NCBI GenBank assembly: GCA_022827685.1
Contig: JAJEIH010000030.1
Span: 1 to 56,046, forward strand
DNA length: 56,046 bases
DNA from: Alphaproteobacteria bacterium
GTDB lineage: Bacteria; Pseudomonadota; Alphaproteobacteria; Bin95
Direction of reading: 5' to 3'
In this document: positions 35,742 to 43,689 of the stretch, piece by piece
Layout: every line of letters starts with the position of its first letter
Position numbering within the stretch: the stretch's first letter is position 1
Notes under the pieces: generated by a model
What the model was told of the DNA's origin: nothing
Seen by the model: only the letters and a program-made list of their open reading frames with translations
Databases searched by the model: none
Program-made: the position numbers and the translations under genes

Positions 35742-36425
35742 ATCCGGCGGCGCGTCCCGTTCATCCTGTTCGTCCTGCCGGCGCTGGCGGTCCTGATCGG
35801 CCTCGGCGCCTGGCAGCTTGACCGGCGGGAGTGGAAGCGCGAGCTGATCGACCGCGCGGCGGAGCGCGTCGCCGAACCTCCCATGACTTCGCTCGCCGGC
35901 GTCGGCCCCGGCGACGCCTGGCGCCGCGTCAGCCTGGAGGGCGTGTGGGAAGAACCCGAACTGCTGCTCCAGAGCCGGACCTGGAACGGGCGCGCCGGCT
36001 TCGACGTGCTGGCGTCCTTCCGGCCTTCGGGCGCGGCGGTATCGGTGCTGGTCAACCGGGGCTGGGTGGAGCCCGCCCGCAGCGCGCCGGATGCGCGCCC
36101 GACGCCGCCGGCGGCGCTGGAGGGCGTGGTGCGCTTCCCGAGCGAGCCGGGCCCCCTCGCCGCCGATAACGACCCTGCGCGCGGCATCTGGTTCCATATC
36201 GACCCCGAGGCTGTCGCGGCGCATCTCGGCCGGCCGCTCCTGCCCTTCTACGTCCAGGCCGCGCCTGCCGCCGGCGCACCGGACTGGCCGCGCGCCCGTC
36301 CGCCGGAGCCGCGCTTCCGCAACGACCATCTGCAATATGCGCTCACATGGTTTGCGCTCGCCGGGGCCGTGGCTATCCTCTACCTGGTCTGGCGCCGCCG
36401 GGCGGGGAGGGAAGGGCCGAGATGA
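35742..36425 (+). CDS. SURF1 family protein without canonical start codon
   Basis: SURF1 assists haem a insertion into subunit I. The coding similarity begins right after the coxC stop: RRRVPFILFVLPALAVLIGL is the first membrane helix, then GAWQLDRREWK, VNRGWVEP and the C-terminal helix after RNDHLQYALTWFAL. In this frame the only codons between the coxC TAG and the helix are GCC and ATC. No ATG, GTG or TTG occurs until 35883, which would remove the helix. The start at ATC 35742 is therefore a best guess giving 227 residues; stop-codon readthrough from coxC or a point mutation are alternatives. Confidence 0.8.
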   Translation: MRRRVPFILFVLPALAVLIGLGAWQLDRREWKRELIDRAAERVAEPPMTSLAGVGPGDAWRRVSLEGVWEEPELLLQSRTWNGRAGFDVLASFRPSGAAVSVLVNRGWVEPARSAPDARPTPPAALEGVVRFPSEPGPLAADNDPARGIWFHIDPEAVAAHLGRPLLPFYVQAAPAAGAPDWPRARPPEPRFRNDHLQYALTWFALAGAVAILYLVWRRRAGREGPR

Positions 36426-36434
36426 GGGAACGGG

Positions 36435-37775
36435 ATGCCGCGCCAGCTTCGCCTTAACCTGTTCGTCCACAGCCGCGGCCACCACGAGGCGTCCTGGCGC
36501 CACCCGGAGGCCTCGCCGCTTGCGCTGACGGATTTCGAGTTCCACCGGGAACTGGCCCTGAAGGCGGAAGACGCGGCGTTCGACTCGATCTTCCTCGCGG
36601 ACAGCCTCTCCATGTCGAGCGAGGTGGTGCATACGGCGCGAAGCTGGCTGGAGCCGATCACGCTGCTGGGCGCGCTTGCTTCCGCGACCTCGAAGATCGG
36701 GCTAATCGCGACGGCCTCGACCACCTATACCGAGCCTTTCAACCTCGTCCGCCAGTTCGCTTCGCTGGACCACATCAGCAACGGCCGGATCGGCTGGAAC
36801 ATCGTGACCTCCTGGTCGGTCGCTGCGGCCCACAATTACGGCGACGAGATCCAGGTGAGCCATGCGGACCGCTATGCGCGCGCCGAGGAATACATGACGG
36901 TCGCGAAAGCGCTCTGGGACAGCTGGGCCGATGATGCGGTGCTCGACGACCGGCCGGCGGGGCGGTATGCGAAGCCCGGCAGCATCCATGCGCTCGACCA
37001 CGCCGGCGAGCATTACAAGGTCGCCGGCCCGCTGAACGTGCCGCGTTGCCCGCAGGGGCGGCCGGTCTTCGTGCAGGCCGGGTCGTCCGAAACGGGGCGC
37101 GATTTCGCCGCCCGCCATGCCGAGGTGGTGTTCACCGCGCAACTGGAGAAGGCGACGGCGCAGGCCTTCTACGCCGACCTGAAGGGGCGGGCGGCAAAGG
37201 CCGGGCGGGACCCGGACCGGGTGGCGATCCTGCCGGGGTTCAGCCCCCTCATTGCCGACACGCGGGAGGAGGCGGAGCGGCTCGTTCTCGAACTGAACGG
37301 GCTGGCCGACCCGGAGGTCGGCAGGAAACGGCTCTCCGGGCGCTTCGGCGGCTTCGATTTCAGCCATCTCGAACTCGACCGGCCGCTGACGGCGGCGGAT
37401 TTCCCCGATCCCGACAAGGTCGAGGCGGCGCGGAGCCGGGCGGCGACGATCCTGGGCCTGGTCGAGCGCGAGCGCCCGACCCTGCGCCAATTGCTGGCCA
37501 AGCTTGCCGGCGCGCGCGGCCACTACACCTTCGCCGGCACGCCCGAGCAGACGGCGGACTTCATGGAGGAGTGGCTGGCGGACGGCGCCGCGGACGGCTT
37601 CAACCTCATGCCGCCCGTGCTGCCCTGGATGCTGGACGCCTTCATCGAGCGTGTGCTGCCGATCCTGCGCGAGCGGGGCCTCTTCCGCGACGCCTATTCC
37701 GGCTCGACGCTCCGCGCGCATTACGGCCTCGCCCGCCCCGCGCCGGAGGTGCCGCCGGGCGCGCGGGCGATCTAG
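36435..37775 (+). CDS. LLM-class flavin-dependent monooxygenase (NtaA/SnaA/DszA type)
   Basis: A 446-residue luciferase-like monooxygenase of the NtaA/SnaA/DszA group, which uses reduced FMN from a partner reductase to oxidise nitrilotriacetate, sulfur compounds or similar. Family blocks include FDSIFLADSLS, RIGWNIVTSWS, RYARAEEYMTVAKALWDSW and VFVQAGSSETGRDFAARHAE. It starts 9 bp after SURF1 and is followed by an alpha/beta hydrolase, so it may be transcribed with the cox genes although functionally unrelated. The substrate is unknown. Confidence 0.9.
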   Translation: MPRQLRLNLFVHSRGHHEASWRHPEASPLALTDFEFHRELALKAEDAAFDSIFLADSLSMSSEVVHTARSWLEPITLLGALASATSKIGLIATASTTYTEPFNLVRQFASLDHISNGRIGWNIVTSWSVAAAHNYGDEIQVSHADRYARAEEYMTVAKALWDSWADDAVLDDRPAGRYAKPGSIHALDHAGEHYKVAGPLNVPRCPQGRPVFVQAGSSETGRDFAARHAEVVFTAQLEKATAQAFYADLKGRAAKAGRDPDRVAILPGFSPLIADTREEAERLVLELNGLADPEVGRKRLSGRFGGFDFSHLELDRPLTAADFPDPDKVEAARSRAATILGLVERERPTLRQLLAKLAGARGHYTFAGTPEQTADFMEEWLADGAADGFNLMPPVLPWMLDAFIERVLPILRERGLFRDAYSGSTLRAHYGLARPAPEVPPGARAI

Positions 37776-37798
37776 CCCGAAGCAGGAGGAGCATCGCT

Positions 37799-38686
37799 AT
37801 GAGCGCGACACCCGTCACCTTCTATTCCGAAGGGTTCAAGCTCGTCGGGGACCTCTACCGGCCGGACGGCCTCGGGGCGGGAGAGACGCGAGCCGGCATC
37901 GTGCTCTGCCACGGCTATACCGGGGTGAAGGACCTCTACCTGCCGGACAATGCCCGTGTGCTGACCGAGGCCGGCTATGTCGTGCTGGCCTTCGACTACA
38001 AGGGCTGGGGCGAGAGCGAGGGGCCGCGCACCCGGCTTGCGCCCTACAGCCGGGTGGCGGACGTGCAGGCGGCGCTCACTTACCTCGGCGCGCAGGATGA
38101 GGTGGACGAGGCGCGGCTCGGCATCTACGGCACGAGCTATGGCGGCGCGACGGTGGTATGGACCGGCGCGGTGGACCGGCGGGTGAAATGCGTCGTCAGC
38201 GTGGTCGGCATCGGCCATGGCGAGCGGTGGATGCGCAGCGTGCGCCGGCCGGACGAATGGTTCGACCTGCTGGAGCGCTCCGCCGGGGACCGGGTGAAAC
38301 GCGCGACGGAGGGCGAGTCGGAGTGGGTCGAGCGCAGCGAGGTGCTGTTGCCGGACCGGCAGTCGGCGGAACTCGCGGCCGCCACGCGGCGCAATGTGCC
38401 CTCCGCGCTCAACACGCTGCCGCTCGAATATGTCGATGAGACGCTGGGTTTCCACCCGGAATGGATCGTGGACAGGATCGCGCCCCGCCCGGTGCTCTTC
38501 ATCACCACCGACGACGACCGGCTGGTGCCGCCGGAGGAGTCGCAGGCGCTCTACGACCGCGCCGGCGAGCCGAAGAAGCTGGTCGTGCTCCAAGGCTACG
38601 GCCACTACGAGGTCTATGTGGACCCCGCCTTCACCGAGGTCATGGACGAAACGCTCGCTTGGTTCCGGGAGCATTTACCGGCATAA
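37799..38686 (+). CDS. Alpha/beta hydrolase
   Basis: A 295-residue alpha/beta hydrolase of the DUF-free, dienelactone/dipeptidyl-peptidase-like group. The oxyanion region is VLCHGYTG, the nucleophile elbow G-T-S113-Y-G is in LGIYGTSYGGATVV, an acid lies in TTDDDRLVPP and the His in GYGHYEVY. The ATG at 37799 follows AGGAGGAGC. It is 23 bp after the LLM monooxygenase gene and probably hydrolyses a related intermediate. Specific substrate unknown. Confidence 0.88.
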   Translation: MSATPVTFYSEGFKLVGDLYRPDGLGAGETRAGIVLCHGYTGVKDLYLPDNARVLTEAGYVVLAFDYKGWGESEGPRTRLAPYSRVADVQAALTYLGAQDEVDEARLGIYGTSYGGATVVWTGAVDRRVKCVVSVVGIGHGERWMRSVRRPDEWFDLLERSAGDRVKRATEGESEWVERSEVLLPDRQSAELAAATRRNVPSALNTLPLEYVDETLGFHPEWIVDRIAPRPVLFITTDDDRLVPPEESQALYDRAGEPKKLVVLQGYGHYEVYVDPAFTEVMDETLAWFREHLPA

Positions 38687-38728
38687 CGGGCGCGCGGCAC
38701 GGGCCGACTGCCGGCCCCGCCGAAGGCG

Positions 38729-39055
38729 TCATTCGCTGGACGCCCTCTCGGCAATGCCCGTCAATTCGACCGGAGGACGGTCGGGGAACCTGGCGACGAG
38801 CGACAGGCTTCCTCCCATCGCCTCCACCGTTCTGCGCAGCGTTGAAAGCAGCAGGTCGCTGCGCTGTTCGAGCCGGGAAACGCCGTCCTGCGATATGCCG
38901 AGTTGGCGCGCGACACTCATCTGCGTCATCTGCCGGGCCTTGCGCAACTCGCACAAGGTCATTTCCTCCGCGATCAGCTCTGCCGCCCGCTCCTCGACCT
39001 TGCGTAGCCTTGCGGGGTCCAATGCCGCAATCTTGTCATCGACATTCACCGCCAT
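38729..39055 (-). CDS. XRE-family antitoxin
   Basis: A 108-residue protein with an N-terminal helical dimerisation part and an XRE helix-turn-helix at about 35-70 (LRKARQMTQMSVARQLGISQ, then DGVSRLEQRSD). The C-terminus (LRRTVEAMGGSLSLVARFPD) matches antitoxins of the HigA/gp49-linked type. The ATG at 39055 follows AAGGAG and overlaps the TGA of the upstream toxin remnant. It appears intact and likely represses its own operon through the palindrome at 39214. Confidence 0.85.
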   Translation of the reverse strand: MAVNVDDKIAALDPARLRKVEERAAELIAEEMTLCELRKARQMTQMSVARQLGISQDGVSRLEQRSDLLLSTLRRTVEAMGGSLSLVARFPDRPPVELTGIAERASSE

Positions 39056-39189
39056 CAGCATGCTCCTTGCTTTGCGAGCCGGGCCAGGTGCCTGTCGAAC
39101 CGCTCGTCCGCCTTGCGGATAAGCACCCGGTAGAACCGTCTCGTGTTGCCGCCCGACTTGTCGCCCGCGATCCTGACGACCCAGCTCAT
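39055..39189 (-). pseudogene. HigB/gp49-type toxin with internal deletion
   Basis: A 44-codon frame starting MSWVV and continuing directly with RIAGDKSGGNTRRFYRVLIR then KADERFDRHLARL. The second part is the C-terminus of phage gp49/HigB-type RelE-fold toxins, which are normally about 110-120 residues and often begin MSWVI. The start and end are preserved but roughly 65-75 central residues, including the catalytic core, are missing. The deletion kept the reading frame and the coupled overlap with the antitoxin. Confidence 0.7.
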
Positions 39190-39213
39190 TTCAAGAAAAT
39201 GTATCCCAGAGCA

Positions 39214-39231
39214 TATGTTGTCAATAACATA
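39214..39231 (-). promoter_or_regulatory. Operator-like palindrome of the toxin-antitoxin locus
   Basis: An inverted repeat tatgtt-gtcaat-aacata at 39214-39231. On the minus strand a consensus TTGACA lies within the palindrome and TACATT about 15 bp downstream could be a -10 box, just before the MSWVV start. An operator over the -35 box fits autoregulation by the XRE protein. Confidence 0.45.
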
Positions 39232-39367
39232 ATTTTGAGATTTACTGCTTTCTCGCATTGGGCGACGCGAGCGGTCGCTACGTGCCTCCTGCCGTGCTAT
39301 TTCTCGCCCGTCTTCGGAGAACGGCGATGAACGGCAGACCGGCAGACGCGCGCCGCGGGGCGTGACG

Positions 39368-40750
39368 ATGCGCTATCTCAGCACGCGCGGCGAGGCGGCG
39401 GAGCGGGATTTCTCCGGCGTCCTGCTGACGGGCCTGGCCGAGGATGGCGGGCTCTGGCAGCCGGCCGCATGGCCGCGGCTGGACGAGGCGGCGCGCGCGC
39501 CGGGCGCGGGCTATGCCGAGCGCGCCTTCGCCGTCACCCGCCCCTTCACGGCCGGCGGGCCGGGAGAAGAGGACTGGCGGGCGCTGCTGGCCGGTGTCTA
39601 TGCGGGCTTCCGCCACCCGGCGACGGCCCCGCTGGTACAGCTCGACACGAACCTCTGGCTGATGGAGTTGTTCCACGGGCCGACCTTTGCCTTCAAGGAC
39701 CTGGCGATGCAGGCGCTCGGGCGGCTGTTCGACCTCGTGCTGAAGGCGCGCGGCGAGCGCATCACCATCATCGGCGCCACCTCTGGCGACACCGGCGCGG
39801 CGGCCGTGGAGGCGGTCAAAGGGCTGGAGACCATCGACCTCGTCATGCTCTATCCGCACGGGCGCATCTCCGATGTGCAGCGCCGGCAGATGACGACGGT
39901 GGAGGAGCCCAATATCCACACGGTTGCGCTGGAAGGCACCTTCGACGACTGCCAGGACCTGGTGAAGGCGCTCTTTGCCGACACCCGGCTCCGCGAGGAA
40001 TGGCGCTTCGCCGCCGTCAACTCGATCAACTGGGCCCGCGTCATGGTGCAGACGGTCTATTACGTCCATGCGGCGGCGCAATTGGGCGGCGGGCCTGTCG
40101 CCTTTGCCGTGCCGAGCGGCAATTTCGGCAATGTCTATGCGGGCTACGCGGCGCGCGAAATGGGCCTCGATGCGCCGCGTTTCATCGTCGGCTCGAACAG
40201 CAACGACATCCTCGCGCGTTTTTTCGAGGCGGGCGACATGTCCACAAGGCCGGTGACGCCCAGCTGGTCACCCTCCATGGACATCCAGGTATCCAGCAAT
40301 TTCGAGCGTTTGCTGCATGACCTGCTGGAGCGCGACGGCCCGGCCGTCGCCCGGCACATGGCCGGTTTCCGGCAGAGCGGGCGGCTGCCGCTCGACGAGG
40401 CGCGCTGGCAGGCGGCGCGAAAGCTGTTCCGGGGCCATGCGGTGGACGATGACGGCACGCTCGCCGAGATCGCCTGCACCCATGCCGCAACCGGCATGAC
40501 CGTCGACCCGCACACCGCCGTCGGCATTGCGGCGGCCCGGGCGCTGCACGATCCCGATATACCGACGGTTGCGCTGGCGACTGCCCACCCGGCCAAGTTT
40601 CCCGACGCCGTGGAGCGCGCCATCGGCCGCCGCCCGCCTTTGCCGGACGCGCTCGCCGCACAGACGGAGCGCCCCGAACGGGCGGAGCGCATGGCGAACG
40701 ACCTCGGCCTTCTCAAGACCTTCATCCGCGAAAGGGTGCGCCGGCCATGA
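39368..40750 (+). CDS. thrC: Threonine synthase
   Basis: A 460-residue threonine synthase of the long (fungal/alphaproteobacterial) type, converting O-phosphohomoserine to threonine. RYLSTRGEAAERDFSGVLLT is the N-terminal signature and K110 in GPTFAFKDLAMQALG binds PLP. SGDTGAAAVEAV is the phosphate loop. The ATG at 39368 is preferred, but a GTG at 39362 overlaps the stop of a 12-codon frame with its own ribosome-binding site, so coupled initiation at the GTG is possible. The gene ends inside the M16 peptidase start. Confidence 0.94.
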   Translation: MRYLSTRGEAAERDFSGVLLTGLAEDGGLWQPAAWPRLDEAARAPGAGYAERAFAVTRPFTAGGPGEEDWRALLAGVYAGFRHPATAPLVQLDTNLWLMELFHGPTFAFKDLAMQALGRLFDLVLKARGERITIIGATSGDTGAAAVEAVKGLETIDLVMLYPHGRISDVQRRQMTTVEEPNIHTVALEGTFDDCQDLVKALFADTRLREEWRFAAVNSINWARVMVQTVYYVHAAAQLGGGPVAFAVPSGNFGNVYAGYAAREMGLDAPRFIVGSNSNDILARFFEAGDMSTRPVTPSWSPSMDIQVSSNFERLLHDLLERDGPAVARHMAGFRQSGRLPLDEARWQAARKLFRGHAVDDDGTLAEIACTHAATGMTVDPHTAVGIAAARALHDPDIPTVALATAHPAKFPDAVERAIGRRPPLPDALAAQTERPERAERMANDLGLLKTFIRERVRRP

Positions 40751-41961
40751 GCGTCACCGTGTCCACCCTGCCGAACGGCCTCCGGGTCGCGACCGACACC
40801 ATGAAGACCGTCGAGACCGTGTCGCTCGGCATGTGGGTCGGGGTCGGCACGCGCCATGAGCGCGCGGCCGAGAACGGCGTCTCGCACCTGCTGGAGCACA
40901 TGGCCTTCAAGGGCACGGAACGGCGCACGGCCGGCGACATCGCGCGCGAGATCGAGGCGGTGGGCGGGTTCCTCAACGCCTATACGGCGCGCGAGGTCAC
41001 GGCCTATTACGCCAAGGTGCTGAAGGACGACGCCGCGCTCGCGGTCGATATCCTGGCCGACATCCTGACCGGCTCCGTCTTCGACGCGGAGGAGCTGGAG
41101 CGCGAGCGCACCGTCATCCTGCAGGAGATCGGGCAGGCGCAGGACTTCCCCGAAGACGTGGCGTTCGACCTGTTCCAGGAGACCGCCTTTCCGGATCAGG
41201 CGATGGGACGGAGCATTCTCGGCCGCCCGGAGGTGGTGCGCTCGCTGCCGAGGGAGGCGGTGGCGGGCTGGATGGGCGAGCGCTACCGGGCGCCCGCCAT
41301 GGTGCTGGCGGCGGCGGGGCATATCGAGCACGAGGCGCTGGTTCGCCTTGCGGAGCAGCATTTCGCAGGCCTGCCGGCGACGCCCGCGCCCGTGCCGGAG
41401 GCGGCGCGCTATGCCGGCGGGGAGGCGCGGGAGGCCCGCGACATCGAGCAGACCCACCTGGTGCTGGGCTATGAGGGGCCGAGCTTCCGCGAAGTGGGCT
41501 TCTATCCGGCGCAGGTCTTCTCGACGCTCTATGGCGGCGGCATGTCCTCGCGGCTCTTCCAGGAGGTGCGGGAGAAGCGCGGGCTGGTCTATTCGATCTA
41601 TTCCTTCGCCTCGTCCGCGGCGGATACCGGTCTGGTGGGCGTCTATGCCGGTACGGCGCAGGAGAACGCGGAGGAAGTGCTCGCCATCGTGCGCGGCGAA
41701 CTGGAAGACCTGGCCGGCGGCGGGCCGGATGAGGACGAACTCGGCCGCGCCCGCGCGCAGCTTCGCGCCAGCCTGCTGATGGCGCGCGAAAGCACCTCCT
41801 CGCGCTGCGAACAGCTCGCCCAGCAGCTCCTGGTCCACAACCGCCCGATCCCGCCGGAGGAACTGACGGAGCGCGTCGAGGCGGTCAGCGCGGCCGAGGT
41901 CATGGGCATCGCCGCCCGCTACGCCAGCGCGCCGTCAAGCCTAGTGGTGCTGGGGCCCTGA
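40747..41961 (+). CDS. M16-family zinc peptidase (processing-peptidase-like)
   Basis: A 404-residue M16B peptidase related to the mitochondrial processing peptidase beta subunit. The inverted zinc motif H47-L-L-E-H51 is in GVSHLLEHMAFKGTERRT, with the third ligand Glu further on (EIEAVGGFLNAYTAREVTAY region). The glycine-rich YGGGMSSRLFQEVREKRGL block near residue 260 is also typical. The start overlaps the thrC stop (ATGA). thrC followed by this peptidase is a conserved alphaproteobacterial pair. Cellular targets are unknown. Confidence 0.92.
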   Translation: MSVTVSTLPNGLRVATDTMKTVETVSLGMWVGVGTRHERAAENGVSHLLEHMAFKGTERRTAGDIAREIEAVGGFLNAYTAREVTAYYAKVLKDDAALAVDILADILTGSVFDAEELERERTVILQEIGQAQDFPEDVAFDLFQETAFPDQAMGRSILGRPEVVRSLPREAVAGWMGERYRAPAMVLAAAGHIEHEALVRLAEQHFAGLPATPAPVPEAARYAGGEAREARDIEQTHLVLGYEGPSFREVGFYPAQVFSTLYGGGMSSRLFQEVREKRGLVYSIYSFASSAADTGLVGVYAGTAQENAEEVLAIVRGELEDLAGGGPDEDELGRARAQLRASLLMARESTSSRCEQLAQQLLVHNRPIPPEELTERVEAVSAAEVMGIAARYASAPSSLVVLGP

Positions 41962-41978
41962 ACGAAGGAAATACAGAC

Positions 41979-42716
41979 ATGGCAAAAACCGCAATCGTGA
42001 CCGGCGGGAGCCGGGGGATCGGGGCTTCGGTCTGCCGGCTGCTGGGCGCCGAAGGCTGGAATGTGGTCGTGAACTACGCCGGCCGGGCGGATGCCGCCGA
42101 GGCGGTCGTGCGGGATGTCGAGGCCGCCGGCGGCCGGGCGCTGGCGGTGCAGGCCGATGTTTCCTCGAAGGCCGATGTGGACCGGCTGTTCGCGGCGGGC
42201 GACGAGGCGTTCGGCCGGCTCGATGCACTGGTGAACAATGCGGGCGTGATCGGGCGGCGCGGGCGCTTCGAGGAGCTGGACGGGCCGGTGATGGAAGAGG
42301 TGCTCGCCGTCAATGTGCTCGGCTGCATGCTGTGCGCCCTGGCCGCGATCCCGCGCCTTTCCGCCCGCCACGGCGGACGCGGCGGCTCCATCGTCAACAT
42401 TTCCTCGGGCAACGCGCTTTCCGGCGGCCCGGGCGAAGCAGTTCTCTACAGCGTGTCCAAGGGGGCGGTGAACTCGCTCACCATCGGCCTCTCGCAGGAG
42501 CTTGCCGGGGAGGGCATCCGGGTCAACACCGTCAGCCCCGGCCTGACCGACACCGACATGCCCGGCCCGGAACGGCTCGCGCGCGTGGGCCCGACCATTC
42601 CGATGGGGCGTGTCGCGCACCCGGACGAGATCGCGGAGGGCGTGGTCTGGCTGCTCTCCGACAAGGCGTCCTACGTCGCGGGCGCCAATCTCCGCATCGG
42701 CGGCGGGCGGCCCTGA
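41979..42716 (+). CDS. SDR family NAD(P)-dependent oxidoreductase
   Basis: A 245-residue classical SDR. TGGSRGIG (8-15) binds the cofactor, NNAG is near 86-89, the Ser lies in NISSGNAL and the Y157-x3-K161 pair in LYSVSKG. A conserved VNTVSPGLTDTDM follows. The sequence looks like glucose-1-dehydrogenase or FabG-like enzymes but the substrate is undetermined. The ribosome-binding site is AAGGAA before the ATG, 17 bp after the M16 peptidase. It leads a group with the deacetylase-like genes. Confidence 0.9.
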   Translation: MAKTAIVTGGSRGIGASVCRLLGAEGWNVVVNYAGRADAAEAVVRDVEAAGGRALAVQADVSSKADVDRLFAAGDEAFGRLDALVNNAGVIGRRGRFEELDGPVMEEVLAVNVLGCMLCALAAIPRLSARHGGRGGSIVNISSGNALSGGPGEAVLYSVSKGAVNSLTIGLSQELAGEGIRVNTVSPGLTDTDMPGPERLARVGPTIPMGRVAHPDEIAEGVVWLLSDKASYVAGANLRIGGGRP

Positions 42717-42744
42717 AGGGGAAACGCGCCCCGCGGCTGCGTCC

Positions 42745-43689
42745 ATGAGACCCTTGGACAATTCCGCGCCGCCGGGGCAGCCTTTCGGCGCTATGATGGA
42801 CCGCTTCCCCTTTGTCCCGCTGCCCGAGCGCCCGAAGCTCGTCTGGCCCGAAGGCAAGCGGCTCGCCGTCTGGGTGCTGCCCAATATCGAGCATTACGAA
42901 TACCGGCCGGAGTTCGTGAACCGGCGCAACGCCTGGCCGCGCATGCCCGCCCCGGACGTGATCGGCTACGGCGTGCGCGACTACGGCAACCGCGTCGGCG
43001 TCTGGCGGATGCTCGACTGCTTCGCCCGCCACGGCATCAAGGCCACGGTCTCGCTCAACTTCGGCGTGATCGAGCACTATCCGGAGGTCTGGCAGGCCTT
43101 GCGCGAGCGCGGCGACGACATCCTCTGCCACGGCTTCTACAACACGCGCTACCTGTGGGGGCTTTCCGAGGAGGACGAGCGCGCCGTCATCCGCGACTGC
43201 GTCGAGACCTATGCCCGCGCCACCGGCGGCGAGATGCTGCCCGGCTGGTTCGGCCCCGCGGTCTCCGGCACCTTCAACACGGCCGACATCGTGAAGGAAC
43301 TCGGCATCAAATACACCGCCGACTACTACCATGACGACCAGCCGACCCTGGTGCGCACGAAGCACGGGGCCCTTCCCTGCGTGCCCTATTCGATGGATAT
43401 CAACGACGCGCAGGTCTATCGCTGGCAGTCGGAAGGCGTTGAGTTCGCCCGCATGATCCGCGACGCCTTCGACACGCTCTACGAGGAGGGCGCGGAGACC
43501 GGGCGGGTGCTGGCCATCTGCCTTCATCCCTTCCTCTACGGCCAGCCGCACCGGATCAAATATCTCGACGAGGCGCTCGGCTATGTGATGGGCCATGAGG
43601 GCGTGTGGCAGGCGACCGGCTCCGAGATCGCGGACTGGGCGATGCGGGAATGGCTGCCCTCCTGGGCCATGCCGGAGGCGGGCCCGTGA
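42745..43689 (+). CDS. Polysaccharide-deacetylase-fold protein 1 (PuuE-like)
   Basis: A 314-residue NodB-homology protein. It lacks the canonical TFDDG motif but keeps VLPNIEHYEYRPEF, the FARHGIKATVSLNFG strand, the His-containing CHGFYNTRY and LCLHPFLYGQPHRIKYL-type ending, as in allantoinase PuuE and related amidohydrolases. The likely reaction is hydrolysis of a cyclic amide or acetamide rather than chitin. The ATG at 42745 is chosen; ATGs at 42793 and 42796 are alternatives. It is followed by a paralogue whose GTG start overlaps its stop. Confidence 0.83.
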   Translation: MRPLDNSAPPGQPFGAMMDRFPFVPLPERPKLVWPEGKRLAVWVLPNIEHYEYRPEFVNRRNAWPRMPAPDVIGYGVRDYGNRVGVWRMLDCFARHGIKATVSLNFGVIEHYPEVWQALRERGDDILCHGFYNTRYLWGLSEEDERAVIRDCVETYARATGGEMLPGWFGPAVSGTFNTADIVKELGIKYTADYYHDDQPTLVRTKHGALPCVPYSMDINDAQVYRWQSEGVEFARMIRDAFDTLYEEGAETGRVLAICLHPFLYGQPHRIKYLDEALGYVMGHEGVWQATGSEIADWAMREWLPSWAMPEAGP

